Program-made: the position numbers and the translations under genes
Shown here: positions 34,419 through 43,149 of the stretch, piece by piece
Position numbering within the stretch: position 1 is the first letter of the stretch
Layout: each line of letters begins with the position of its first letter
Notes under the pieces: model-generated
Database searches by the model: none
The model's input: the letters and a program-made list of their open reading frames with translations, nothing else
Told to the model about the DNA's origin: nothing
NCBI GenBank assembly: GCA_003222245.1
Contig: QHVH01000025.1
Span: 1-64,000, forward strand
Direction: 5' to 3'
DNA: 64,000 bases
From: Blastocatellia bacterium AA13
Lineage (GTDB): Bacteria; Acidobacteriota; Blastocatellia; UBA7656

Positions 34419-35447
34419 TTATACTTCAAGTACTTTCTCCAGGCTTCTTATTTTCTTCTCGAGCCGGGTTACTCGGGTCTGAAGTTCAGGAATATTCTTA
34501 AAGACGGAGATTGCTCGTAGCCACCTTGCGCGTTCGAACGAGGGGGAGCCTCCCACAGCGGAGTCGTCCGGAATCGAGGTCCCTATTCCGGACTGGGCGG
34601 CGACCTGTACCCGGTCCCCGATTGTGAGGTGGCCCGCGACGCCGACCTGTCCGGCCAGGATGGCGCTGTCACCGATCCGCGTTGAACCTGCCAGGCCGAC
34701 CTGGGCGCACAAAAGGGAGTTCCGGCCGACCACCGATCCGTGGCCGACCTGCACCAGGGCATCGATCTTCGCTCCCTGCTTTATTCGAGTCTCGCCCACT
34801 GTTGCTCTGGCGATACAGGTGCACGCTCCTATTCCGACATCGTCCTCCACGACTACGTCGCCGGCTTGAAGAATACTGTACCAGGAGCCGTCGTCATTTC
34901 GCGCATATGCAAATCCTTCGGCGCCTATCACGCAGTTGAAGTCCAGAAAACAGCGGCGGCCAACCTGTACTCGAGCGCCTACGACACAGCCGGCGTTGAC
35001 GACCGTGTCCTCGCCAATCCGCGCCTCCTCGGACACGACCGCGCCTTCTCCAATGTGCGCTCGATCCTCTATGATCGCGCGCTCTCCAACAAAGGCGCCC
35101 GCCGCCACGCTCACGGAGCTTCCTAGAACCGCGGACGCGGACACGCGAGCCGACGGGTGTATAACCGGAATCGGCGCATGCTTCTTGTGAAATACCTCAA
35201 TGGCTTTGGCGAAGGCCAGATACGGATTGTCGTTCTTCAGGAGGTTGTGTTCGGGACTCGTAGTCTTAGCGCCCACAATAATTGCCCCCGCTTTAGTTGA
35301 AGCCAGAGCATTCCGGTATTTAGGATTAGCGAAGAAACTCAGATCGTTGGCGCCGGCGTGATCCAGCGAAGCAACTCCATTGATTTCGAGCGAAGCGTCA
35401 CCCTCTATCCGGCATCCGAGTAAGCTTGCAAGTTGATCGAGTCTCAT
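34419..35447 (-). CDS. lpxD: UDP-3-O-acylglucosamine N-acyltransferase LpxD
   Basis: A 342-residue left-handed beta-helix acyltransferase of lipid A synthesis. The N-terminal uridine-binding domain (LASLLGCRIEGD, ANDLSFFANPKYRNAL) precedes hexapeptide repeats (SARVSASAVLGSSVSVAAGAFVGE) and the catalytic-His region DFNCVIGAEGFAY and VQVGHGSVVGRNSL. A short coiled coil ends the protein. It implies an LPS-type outer membrane. Isolated from other lpx genes; divergent from the recombinase gene. Confidence 0.94.
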   Translation of the reverse strand: MRLDQLASLLGCRIEGDASLEINGVASLDHAGANDLSFFANPKYRNALASTKAGAIIVGAKTTSPEHNLLKNDNPYLAFAKAIEVFHKKHAPIPVIHPSARVSASAVLGSSVSVAAGAFVGERAIIEDRAHIGEGAVVSEEARIGEDTVVNAGCVVGARVQVGRRCFLDFNCVIGAEGFAYARNDDGSWYSILQAGDVVVEDDVGIGACTCIARATVGETRIKQGAKIDALVQVGHGSVVGRNSLLCAQVGLAGSTRIGDSAILAGQVGVAGHLTIGDRVQVAAQSGIGTSIPDDSAVGGSPSFERARWLRAISVFKNIPELQTRVTRLEKKIRSLEKVLEV

Positions 35448-35512
35448 TAACTAAGCAGGAACTATCAATCCAGGCCTTAGACCGCTAAATTATTCGCAAC
35501 GAAATATCTCAA

Positions 35513-36451
35513 ATGGCTTATAATCGAGTCAACCCGGCTCTCTCGACAGAGGCGTACGCGAGACTTGATATGGCATCTGAAACCCTCAATCGCTTCCTTA
35601 ACTACCTACGCATTGAGAAAGGATTAAGTCCCAATACGCTGGCGGCATACCAATCCGATCTGAACAAATTGGAGAGCTTTTGCGAGACGCTGGAACTTGA
35701 GGTGAGTTCTCTCGAGGAATCTGAGCTTCGAACCTTCATTCGCTCGCTTTCAACAGCCAATCTATCGAGGAAAACTATTTCTCGCGCAATCGTCGCCATC
35801 CGTAGCTTCTATAGATTCTTACTGATTGAGGGTTTAAGGCAGGACGATCCGGCTTTGGATATTTTGCTGCCGGATCCGAGATCCGCTCTGCCAAAGTTCC
35901 TGCAGTCTTACGAAATTGAATTACTTCTCAGCGGACCTGACGTTTCGACCCCGAAAGGCATCAGAGATCGCGCGATTCTCGAACTGTTATATGGAGCCGG
36001 ATTGAGAATATCCGAGCTCACTTCATTACGGGTCGACGCTATAACTTCGCGCTCGACGATCTTGAGGGTAATGGGCAAGGGCGGAAAAGAACGGTCGGTT
36101 CCGATTGCGGACAGCGCTCTCAATTGGATAATGAAATACCTCAATGTTAGGGCGCAATTTGAAGGCAGGAAAAAAGTTACCAGTCTGTTTTTGAATTTGA
36201 AGGGCCGCGGTCTATCTCGCCAGTCGTGCTGGAAATTGATAATGCACTACGGCAAGAAGATGGGGCTGGGCTCGGCTCATCCGCACCTGCTCAGGCATAC
36301 CTTCGCGACGCATCTTCTTGAGAATGGAGCCGACCTGCGATCCGTGCAACTGCTTATGGGGCATAGCTCAGTCAGCACCACGGAAATCTATACTCACGTT
36401 ACGAATGAACGATTGCTTGATATTTACGATAAGTGTCATCCGAGGTCTTAG
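35513..36451 (+). CDS. Tyrosine recombinase XerC/XerD
   Basis: Up to 312 residues. A SAM-like core-binding domain (FLNYLRIEKGLSPNTLAAYQSDL) precedes the catalytic domain with the full set: Arg in YGAGLRISELTSL, Lys in MGKGGKERSVPI, HxxR in HLLRHTFATHLLENGADLR, His in LMGHSSVSTTEIYTHV and the tyrosine in IYTHV. It resolves chromosome dimers at dif, or less likely belongs to a mobile element; housekeeping neighbours favour Xer. The inner ATG at 35570 is an equally likely start. Confidence 0.88.
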   Translation: MAYNRVNPALSTEAYARLDMASETLNRFLNYLRIEKGLSPNTLAAYQSDLNKLESFCETLELEVSSLEESELRTFIRSLSTANLSRKTISRAIVAIRSFYRFLLIEGLRQDDPALDILLPDPRSALPKFLQSYEIELLLSGPDVSTPKGIRDRAILELLYGAGLRISELTSLRVDAITSRSTILRVMGKGGKERSVPIADSALNWIMKYLNVRAQFEGRKKVTSLFLNLKGRGLSRQSCWKLIMHYGKKMGLGSAHPHLLRHTFATHLLENGADLRSVQLLMGHSSVSTTEIYTHVTNERLLDIYDKCHPRS

Positions 36452-36529
36452 CTTCTAAGATGCTCTCATTGAGAGCTTTCCGTGATCGCCCCGAGACAGA
36501 GTTCAAGTAGTTTCTTGGGCTGCTGTCGC

Positions 36530-37645
36530 CTATAGATTGGCGCTCTTATAAAACGGCAGAGCCGTTATCTCGCCGCCCAGGTTCTGGGAGCCGGATTGAA
36601 TGCTGAGATGAGTGCCCGCTTCGAAGAAGCCGTATTTTACATACCCGAGACAAATGACGCGGTTGAGAGTCGGGGACAGGATACTGGTTGTCACGTGTCC
36701 GACTTCTTTCTCGCCCTCGAATAGTTTTGCGCCGGCTGGCGGCGGGGCCTCCGCGTCGACGAATATGCCGCAGAGCTTTTTGCTAATATGGCCGCGATAG
36801 GTGGCCATCGCAACAGCTTCCTGTCCGACATAACACCCCTTCGAAAAGCTGACATAATCCGGCAAGCCGCATTCAAGAAGCATGTTTGCTTCATCGATAT
36901 CGACTCCATAGATGGGAATACCGGCCTCGACTCTGAGTGATTCGGACGCCTCGCGACCTACTGGTGAAATTTCGTGGAATGCGCCCTTCATCAACGAGAA
37001 TTCCCACACCTCACTGACTCCCGTTGCGTCGCAAATAACCTGAAACCCGGTTTCTCCCGTTGAGGAAGCGCGACTGATTATGCAGGAAGCGCCTGCGATC
37101 TTCGTACTTCTCCACTCGTAATCGTCCATCTGCGACATTGGTTCGAAACAAAGCTCCTTGATCAGCGGCAGTGCGTGCGGCCCTTCGATTGCCAAAACGG
37201 CATATTGGTCCGAAACGTCTTCAACTTTGAAATCGCCCGCATAAGAGAAAGGAAAAATGAGCGACCACACCTTCTGATGGGTGCTTCGGTCGTTCACGAT
37301 CAGGAAGGAATCGCCGAGATTGTAAATGCTGCACAGCGCCCTTACCTTGCCGTGCGCCGTTAGAAACGCGCCATTCAGCCAGCGGCCTTGCGGTAGCGTC
37401 TTCACATCATTAGTCAGAAGGCCGTTGAGAAATTGGGTAGCCTCGCCGCCGCTGACCCGGATCATGCCCCGTTCGGATTTGTCGATGAGTCCCACCGCGT
37501 TTCGCACACGGGAATGCTCCGCTACGGGATCGCTGAATACCGCCGGCGCTGCCCACCCATTTAAGACCTCGAACTTGGCGCCCAAAGCGGCCTCTACATC
37601 GTGCAATGGACCTCGTTGCAATGTAGCCGGATTAGTTTCTTCCAT
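36530..37645 (-). CDS. ygfZ: YgfZ/GcvT-like folate-binding protein
   Basis: A 371-residue aminomethyltransferase-fold protein. The YgfZ signature KGCYVGQEAVAMATYRGH is present; FLNGLLTNDVKTLPQGRW is the N-terminal block. It uses tetrahydrofolate and supports iron-sulfur enzyme repair or assembly. The nearby mrp (38018) and IscA/ErpA-type (39317) genes make a loose Fe-S neighbourhood. A TATAAT (37674-37679, minus) is a possible -10. Confidence 0.88.
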   Translation of the reverse strand: MEETNPATLQRGPLHDVEAALGAKFEVLNGWAAPAVFSDPVAEHSRVRNAVGLIDKSERGMIRVSGGEATQFLNGLLTNDVKTLPQGRWLNGAFLTAHGKVRALCSIYNLGDSFLIVNDRSTHQKVWSLIFPFSYAGDFKVEDVSDQYAVLAIEGPHALPLIKELCFEPMSQMDDYEWRSTKIAGASCIISRASSTGETGFQVICDATGVSEVWEFSLMKGAFHEISPVGREASESLRVEAGIPIYGVDIDEANMLLECGLPDYVSFSKGCYVGQEAVAMATYRGHISKKLCGIFVDAEAPPPAGAKLFEGEKEVGHVTTSILSPTLNRVICLGYVKYGFFEAGTHLSIQSGSQNLGGEITALPFYKSANL

Positions 37646-38017
37646 TCTTTTTGCCTTTCAAAAATTCCGCTACATTATAGCCGATCGCCGGAACTCCTGC
37701 GCTGCGTTTGAACTGTAGAGTTGAAATATTCACCGCTCGCTAAGTATCAACTTCAACTATCGACGCGCCGACGTTCAACTTTTTACTTTAAGTGTCGCGC
37801 GTTATTTCAGAATTCAAACGAAGTAGAATGCTCTTAGGCACGGGTGCTATTACATTGTCGGTTCAAACCACTGGAGCAGCGAACTTGAATACAACGATGT
37901 TTGAGGAGAGCCTCGGCGCGGCGCATCGACAAAGCGAGTCTCATTGTGCAGAATGACGATTGCGCAATCGAGAAAAGACGGTGATGCATCGAAGCATTGT
38001 ACTTCTATAAAAAGGGG
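37646..38017. other. Non-coding interval between ygfZ and mrp
   Basis: About 370 bp with no supported gene. The left end holds a likely -10 for ygfZ (minus strand). The right end should carry the mrp promoter, but no clear -35/-10 pair is visible. Confidence 0.3.
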
Positions 38018-39112
38018 ATGAACCGCCCAATGTCCAGTCCAACAGTTGACGAAATATTAGAAGCCCTCAGGAATCTTGAGGAGCCAGATCTGAAGAAGAG
38101 CATCGTTGATCTGAATCTTGTGAGTGATGTTAAGGTGAATGGCGACAAGGTAGCGCTAAAATTGACGCTAACGACGCCTGCGTGTCCTCATAAATCGCAG
38201 TTGGAAGGATCCATTCGAGATGCCTTGCTGAAATTGGCCGGCGTAAAGTCGGTTGAGATCGCCCGCGAACTAAACCTACCTTTCGGATCGCAGGGCGCTG
38301 AAGGAAAGCAGGGCATTCCTGGAATTAAGAACATCGTGGCCGTGAGCTCGGGCAAGGGCGGGGTCGGTAAATCAACGGTGGCCGTGAATCTGGCGGTCGG
38401 TCTTGGCAAGTACGGCGCAAAGGTAGGCCTCCTGGACACCGATGTGTACGGTCCGAATGTGCCGCTTATGGTTGGAATTGACGCCGATCCGCTGGTAAGA
38501 GGGCAAAAGCTCATTCCTCATGAAGCTCACGGCGTCAAAGTAATGTCGATAGGCTTCCTCAACCGCGGCGATCGCCCGGTTGTCTGGCGCGGCCCGATGC
38601 TCCATTCGGCCGTGAAACAGTTTCTCTATGAAGTCGAGTGGGGTGATTTGGATTATCTGGTCGTCGATATGCCCCCCGGAACCGGCGACGTCCAGTTGAG
38701 TTTAGCTCAGCTCGTCTCGGTCCAGGGAGCGGTACTGGTCACGACGCCGCAGGAGGTTGCGATGGCGGATGTGCGAAAGGCCTTTAACATGTTTGAGCAG
38801 GTTCAAGTACCGGTACTCGGAATCGTGGAGAACATGAGCTACTTCGTTTGCCCGAATTGCTCCTCGCAGCATGAGATATTCGGTTCCGGTGGAGGGCGGG
38901 AGCTCGCCTCTCGGTTCGGCACAAAGCTGCTCGGTCAAATACCACTCTCGAGCAGCATCCGGGAAACGGGGGATATGGGCCGCCCAATCGTGCTTGCCGA
39001 CCGCGACGATCCAGTCTCGCAGGCGTTTGGTGATTTGATATGCGCGACCGCGGCTCAGGTAAGCATCCTGGCGACGAAGAAGAGGGGCCTGCCGGTGATC
39101 AATATAATGTAA
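38018..39112 (+). CDS. mrp: Mrp/NBP35-family Fe-S carrier ATPase (ApbC)
   Basis: About 364 residues. The N-terminal MIP18/DUF59 domain (EILEALRNLEEPDLKKSIVDLNLV, TTPACPHKSQLE) precedes a P-loop ATPase with AVSSGKGGVGKSTVAVNLAV, a switch block MPPGTGDVQLSLAQ and the cluster-binding CxxC in FVCPNCSSQHEIFGSGGG. It transfers Fe-S clusters. The start is either ATG 38018 (MNRPMSSP, directly after AAAAAGGGG) or ATG 38030. Confidence 0.92.
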   Translation: MNRPMSSPTVDEILEALRNLEEPDLKKSIVDLNLVSDVKVNGDKVALKLTLTTPACPHKSQLEGSIRDALLKLAGVKSVEIARELNLPFGSQGAEGKQGIPGIKNIVAVSSGKGGVGKSTVAVNLAVGLGKYGAKVGLLDTDVYGPNVPLMVGIDADPLVRGQKLIPHEAHGVKVMSIGFLNRGDRPVVWRGPMLHSAVKQFLYEVEWGDLDYLVVDMPPGTGDVQLSLAQLVSVQGAVLVTTPQEVAMADVRKAFNMFEQVQVPVLGIVENMSYFVCPNCSSQHEIFGSGGGRELASRFGTKLLGQIPLSSSIRETGDMGRPIVLADRDDPVSQAFGDLICATAAQVSILATKKRGLPVINIM

Positions 39113-39182
39113 GCGACGATGTGAGCGAGTTGCTGGAGCCTTATCGTCCGTTCGAACATTTCGAAATCATTTAGAGGCTCGC

Positions 39183-39211
39183 TTGAAATGGCTTTCTCGC
39201 TTGCATATAAT
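39183..39211 (+). promoter_or_regulatory. Predicted sigma70 promoter for the IscA/ErpA-type gene
   Basis: TTGAAA (39183-39188), a 17-bp spacer and a perfect TATAAT (39206-39211). This leaves a 5' leader of about 100 nt before the ATG at 39317. Confidence 0.65.
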
Positions 39212-39316
39212 CCACGTATGCAGGATTGCCCAGGCAATGAATCATAGCTCCTCCATGAGGACTTCTGAACTAGCCGGGTAATCAGATGCGGATACTGGGA
39301 GCGAGGTGAATCATCA

Positions 39317-39646
39317 ATGCAAGTCAGCCTGACAGAAACAGCGGTAAGCGAAGTAATGAAGTTCATGGAGGCCGAGAGCGCGGGGCCGGAATCCGGCTTA
39401 AGAATACGGGTCGTGCCCGGCGGCTGCAGTGGATTCTCGTACTCGATGCAAATCGAAGACGGCCCACGTCAAGGCGACGATATAGTTCAACAGGACGGAC
39501 TCCGGTTGTTCGTTGACATGTTCTCGAAGCAATATCTGGAGGGCGTTCAGGTTGACTACGTCAATTCGGTGATGGGATCAGGATTCACATTCAACAATCC
39601 GAATGCGACCGGTAGCTGCGGATGCGGCAGTTCCTTCTCGGTTTAA
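39317..39646 (+). CDS. Iron-sulfur cluster assembly A-type carrier (IscA/ErpA/HesB)
   Basis: A 109-residue A-type scaffold with the three conserved cysteines: VVPGGCSGFSYSMQI and GSCGCGSSFSV at the C-terminus. It delivers [2Fe-2S] or [4Fe-4S] clusters. The intervening FVDMFSKQYLEGVQVDYVN is family typical. Own promoter upstream, strong terminator downstream, so probably monocistronic. Which paralogue (ErpA or IscA) cannot be decided. Confidence 0.93.
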   Translation: MQVSLTETAVSEVMKFMEAESAGPESGLRIRVVPGGCSGFSYSMQIEDGPRQGDDIVQQDGLRLFVDMFSKQYLEGVQVDYVNSVMGSGFTFNNPNATGSCGCGSSFSV

Positions 39647-39665
39647 AGAGCCTTCTAAAACACTT

Positions 39666-39705
39666 AAAAAAGGGTGATGACTCGTATGGAGTCATCACCC
39701 TTTTT
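39666..39705. terminator. Rho-independent terminator, bidirectional
   Basis: A perfect 17-bp stem AAAAAGGGTGATGACTC / GAGTCATCACCCTTTTT around a 5-nt GTATG loop. It ends with T-runs on both strands, so it can terminate the IscA/ErpA-type gene and the convergent PuuD-like gene. Confidence 0.93.
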
Positions 39706-39760
39706 AGTCTTCGCTCTCGAAAGGTCGTCGGGGCCTGCGCTTCACGCTTTACGCCGCAGT

Positions 39761-40546
39761 TTAGCTGCTGCCAAAGGTAATGAAGTGTTTGGACGCGCCC
39801 ATAAAGAACAGCATTGGGACTGACAGCCACGTGTTTGTTCTCGAGGCAAGGAAGGCAATGCGAGCCAACCTGGCGGACTCACCCGGAATTGCCGTGCCCT
39901 TTTCGGCGTTATCGGCGGTCCACGCGATAATCCGTTTCTGATTCGGCCAGATAATAGCCCATACGTTGAAGAGCATCACCGTACCCATTGATCCGCCGAT
40001 TCCGATGCAATAGCTCATATTGCTTCCGTAACTGCCAAGTTGTGAGTTGAGCCACCAGATAATCACTATCGCCATAACGATCATCAGGACCAAGACCGCC
40101 GCTGCCAGAATCCAGCCGTTCCCAATCCTCTTCAGAAATACCATCTCGATCGCGAAGGTTATGACCGGGATCAGCAACCAGACTATGAGCACCACGAACG
40201 GGTTCTTGTTCGCGTTGTGGGCGTCCGGAGCTATCAGGTACATCGCGAAATAGGTTAAACCGACGAGAACGGTTATTAGTGCGCCCCATCGAAACCACCA
40301 GAGGGCGCGCGGCATCAACTGAGGAATGACCTTTCCTTTAGTCGGACCATCAAGCGATTTCATCAAGTTCACGTTTACGAGATTGAAGAAATAGAGGTGG
40401 CCGATCCACGTAATGCCCGCCAAAAAATGTAGCCATCTAAGCAGAATTTGAACGTACTGCGCGGCGTCGGTTGGGGGATTGAATACTTTGCCGAAAAATG
40501 CCGGCAAGAAAACGAGCAGCGCATAAGACATCATCAGTAACGGCAT
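39761..40546 (-). CDS. PuuD-like urate hydroxylase family membrane protein
   Basis: 261 residues with about seven membrane helices. Early LRWLHFLAGITWIGHLYFFNLVN carries the conserved His pair of the urate-oxidase N-terminal (PuuD) membrane family; PRALWWFRWGALITVLVG and the late GMGTVMLFNVWAIIWPNQKR-type block also match. The C-terminal cytochrome c domain of the classical enzyme is absent. No purine catabolism genes are near, so the substrate is uncertain. The start at 40546 (MPLLMMSYALL) follows GGAGG by 4 nt; the upstream frame is not needed. Confidence 0.7.
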   Translation of the reverse strand: MPLLMMSYALLVFLPAFFGKVFNPPTDAAQYVQILLRWLHFLAGITWIGHLYFFNLVNVNLMKSLDGPTKGKVIPQLMPRALWWFRWGALITVLVGLTYFAMYLIAPDAHNANKNPFVVLIVWLLIPVITFAIEMVFLKRIGNGWILAAAVLVLMIVMAIVIIWWLNSQLGSYGSNMSYCIGIGGSMGTVMLFNVWAIIWPNQKRIIAWTADNAEKGTAIPGESARLARIAFLASRTNTWLSVPMLFFMGASKHFITFGSS

Positions 40547-40684
40547 ATGTCCTCCATTCTTTTTGTTCGCAGAGATCCTGGCCGAGATGATACGACAAGT
40601 ACTTGATTGTGTTGCCTGGTTAAGAGCGATCATTATATTACTCGAAGTCTTGGTGTCAAACTCAAACGAGAGAGTCGATAGAAT

Positions 40685-40951
40685 ATGGATAGACTAGAAA
40701 GAGTGCTGCAGGAGCTGGGACGATATGAACACCCTTTGTTTAGCTGGTCCGCCGCCGATGACAACCGAGGCGTGCGCGTGGAGGTAACTCTAAAATGGTC
40801 GGATCTCGAAATGGATCCGTACATATTTCATCTGACCGACCGCGACATCTCCGCTAAAAGCTTTCAGTGGGATTTTCAAAGACTGCTCTATAACTATCTT
40901 CACGACTATCTGGTCGACATGTTCACCAGGAGCCCGCATATCAGGGACTGA
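40685..40951 (+). CDS. Hypothetical small protein
   Basis: 88 residues, MDRLERVLQELGRYEHPLFSW..., with a predominantly alpha and beta pattern and aromatic-rich FQWDFQRLLYNYLHDYLVDMF. No family is recognised and no membrane segment or signal is seen. The clean frame between two well-supported genes and the family-like sequence argue for a real gene. Divergent from the PuuD-like gene and convergent with lolA. Confidence 0.6.
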   Translation: MDRLERVLQELGRYEHPLFSWSAADDNRGVRVEVTLKWSDLEMDPYIFHLTDRDISAKSFQWDFQRLLYNYLHDYLVDMFTRSPHIRD

Positions 40952-40987
40952 TATATTCATCCGCTGTTTGTCCGCGATACCACGGGA

Positions 40988-41755
40988 TCAAATTGCCGGT
41001 CTGATCTTTACTCCGGCGGGTGGATTGAACTTGAACTCGTCATTCGTGACTGAAGGATTCTCGCGCATATTAGAGAGGACAAAGCTCATTCTCGTTCCAT
41101 TGCGCTGAAAGATGACCAGCCGTATGACCGTAAAGCTCTCCGGATCAACCTCGGCAAGAAGTTGCCTGAACTCTTCGGGCGCCTTACGAGGAACCAACAG
41201 GAGAACCAGGTCGTTCCGCCTGATCGCCGCCTCGCCGGCAATCTCGATTCGGGAGAAATCCCTGCGCAGATCCCCGCGTCCCAGAAGAAAAAGGAAAGGG
41301 ATCTGCGGGTCCGTTGACTCTCGAATACTCGAACGAAGCGCCTCGCGATCTCCGATCACGTAGAAGTAGATATTTCGGCCATCCGATATAAAAATCTTTT
41401 TTTCGGGTTCCACGTAGTCCCAGCGCGCCTTTCCGGGCCGCTTCAAGATCAAGCGGCCGCGTTCCACGAACGAGCGGCCGTCGCTGCCGATGTAGCTCTG
41501 TGAAAAATCGGCGGCAATCGATTGCATCCGCGAATATTTTCGTTGGAGTCCCGCGATTACGGCGCTTAGGAGCTGCGCGTTGTCTTGTGTAGCCGTCGGA
41601 TGAAGAGCCAATGCGAAAGCAGGTCTGACGGTGGAAATGGGTAGAACCCCGATTAAGAGGAAAAGACAAGCGAAGCCGCCGAGAGCAGCGAGTATTCTAT
41701 TGCTGAAGGTCCGCGCCACGAGGCTACTGGCGCCGCTCGACGTTGAAGAAAGCAT
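40988..41755 (-). CDS. lolA: Outer-membrane lipoprotein carrier LolA-like protein
   Basis: 255 residues with an N-terminal signal (ILAALGGFACLFLLIGVLPIS). The LolA fold is shown by LQRKYSRMQSIAADFSQSYI, RGRLILKRPGKARWDYVEPEKKIFISDGRNIYFY and the closing SNMRENPSVTNDEFKFNPPAGVKI. It carries lipoproteins across the periplasm. The gene starts within the end of the ABC gene (32-bp overlap), so they are translationally linked. Confidence 0.88.
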   Translation of the reverse strand: MLSSTSSGASSLVARTFSNRILAALGGFACLFLLIGVLPISTVRPAFALALHPTATQDNAQLLSAVIAGLQRKYSRMQSIAADFSQSYIGSDGRSFVERGRLILKRPGKARWDYVEPEKKIFISDGRNIYFYVIGDREALRSSIRESTDPQIPFLFLLGRGDLRRDFSRIEIAGEAAIRRNDLVLLLVPRKAPEEFRQLLAEVDPESFTVIRLVIFQRNGTRMSFVLSNMRENPSVTNDEFKFNPPAGVKIRPAI

Positions 41756-42680
41756 CTTCGAGGGAAGTGCGGCTGGGGTTCACCGATACGAGCTTGCCGC
41801 CGCGAGAGCGAATAAAGGAAAGCGCTGAATCGAGGCCGGTCTCGTCTCCAAGAATTATATGAACGCCTCTGGGTGTCGGAGTGACGGAGACTACGCGAGG
41901 AACCGTTTCCGAGAGCGCCGAAATTGCCGCTTGCTCGATACCGGTCGCGATGACCTCCAGAGTTGATTGCCGGCCGCCGGCAAGCTCGTCGATCGTGCCG
42001 CAGCCGACTAGCTTGCCTTGGTTGAGTATCGCCGCGCGGTCGCATAAGGTCTCGACATCCGAGAGGATGTGAGAGGAGAAGAAAACTGTTTTTGAACGTT
42101 CCCCGAGTGAAAGCAGGAGGTCGCGAATCTCACGCCGCCCGAAGGGATCGAGCCCCGACATCGGCTCATCCATAAACACGACGTCGGGATCGTTAACCAG
42201 AGCTTGAGCTATTCCAATCCTTTGCAGCATTCCCTTCGAGTATTTCCTGAGCTGACGATTAGCCTGCTCGGAGGATAGTCCCACTACTTCCAAAAGCTCA
42301 TCAGCTCGCCGTTTGGCCTGTGACTTGTCGATGCCGAACAACGCAGCGGTGTAATACAAGAGCTCTCGGCCCGAGAGATAGTCATAGAAATATGGGTTCT
42401 CCGGTAGATAGCCGATCTTGGATCGCGTCGCGGTATCTTCGACGGGATGGCCGAGTATATGAGCGCTCCCAGCCGTCGGGAATATTAAATTCATCAATAG
42501 CTTGAGCGTCGTAGTCTTACCCGCTCCATTAGGACCGAGAAACCCAAATATCTCGCCGCGATAAACGGTCAGATCCAGGTTGTCGAGAGCCCGGACACTG
42601 GCAGTCTTGAAAAAACCGGTCTGATAGTCCTTTGTGAGGCCGCGCAATTCGATAACGGCTTCTGAATTCGAGCGAGTCAT
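41724..42680 (-). CDS. ABC transporter ATP-binding protein
   Basis: A 318-residue ATPase of the CcmA/NatA type: Walker A FGFLGPNGAGKTTTLKLLM, signature RKYSKGMLQRIGIAQAL and Walker B VVFMDEPMSGLDP, plus the D-loop and the H-switch SSHILSDVETLCDRAAIL. A C-terminal extension follows. No permease gene is adjacent. The ATG at 42680 overlaps the DUF721 stop (ATGA), fixing the start. Confidence 0.92.
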   Translation of the reverse strand: MTRSNSEAVIELRGLTKDYQTGFFKTASVRALDNLDLTVYRGEIFGFLGPNGAGKTTTLKLLMNLIFPTAGSAHILGHPVEDTATRSKIGYLPENPYFYDYLSGRELLYYTAALFGIDKSQAKRRADELLEVVGLSSEQANRQLRKYSKGMLQRIGIAQALVNDPDVVFMDEPMSGLDPFGRREIRDLLLSLGERSKTVFFSSHILSDVETLCDRAAILNQGKLVGCGTIDELAGGRQSTLEVIATGIEQAAISALSETVPRVVSVTPTPRGVHIILGDETGLDSALSFIRSRGGKLVSVNPSRTSLEDAFFNVERRQ

Positions 42681-43123
42681 AGAGCCCTCCGCTGCAAGCA
42701 TTTTCCGGCGGCGCGTATGAAGAGGTCGCGAATATCGGGGTTCGCGATCGACTGCGCCTTCTCCCGCAGTGCGCCGGCGTACTTTTCGGGGGCTCTGAAG
42801 TGAATCTCAGGAGACGTATGATGCGACTCTTCTATAAGCCGCGGGTTGATTACGAATTCAATTCTCGTCACGAGAGGCGCTGAGAGTATCGAATTGAGCC
42901 TGAATAGGAACTGGCCCGTTAGCTTGTTCAACTGCGTCTTCCAGTTTGAATCTCCTACCGCCACAATGAGGGTTTTGCCCTCGAGCTTAACCGGAGCGGT
43001 GGCGACGCGTAATTGCTTGCCGACGGCCGCTGCCCACGCCGCGAAAGCTGCTTGCTGCCGCGCTTCTTCCGTATCGCCCGCGCGGCGGAGAAGAAGCGGC
43101 AGCAATTGCAACAAATCGGTCAT
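42677..43123 (-). CDS. DUF721 (DciA-like) protein
   Basis: 148 residues. The DUF721 core is AAFAAWAAAVGKQLRVATAPVKLEGKTLIVAVGDSNWKTQLNKL, with the WKTQL block diagnostic. In many bacteria DciA loads or assists the replicative helicase DnaB; here that is an inference. First gene of the DUF721-ABC-lolA operon. Confidence 0.85.
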   Translation of the reverse strand: MTDLLQLLPLLLRRAGDTEEARQQAAFAAWAAAVGKQLRVATAPVKLEGKTLIVAVGDSNWKTQLNKLTGQFLFRLNSILSAPLVTRIEFVINPRLIEESHHTSPEIHFRAPEKYAGALREKAQSIANPDIRDLFIRAAGKCLQRRAL

Positions 43124-43149
43124 CGACGTTAAGGCAGCACTACAATATC

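Noticed and set aside
31883-34420. parS sites near parAB
   Set aside because: No 16-bp palindrome close to the known consensus was seen.
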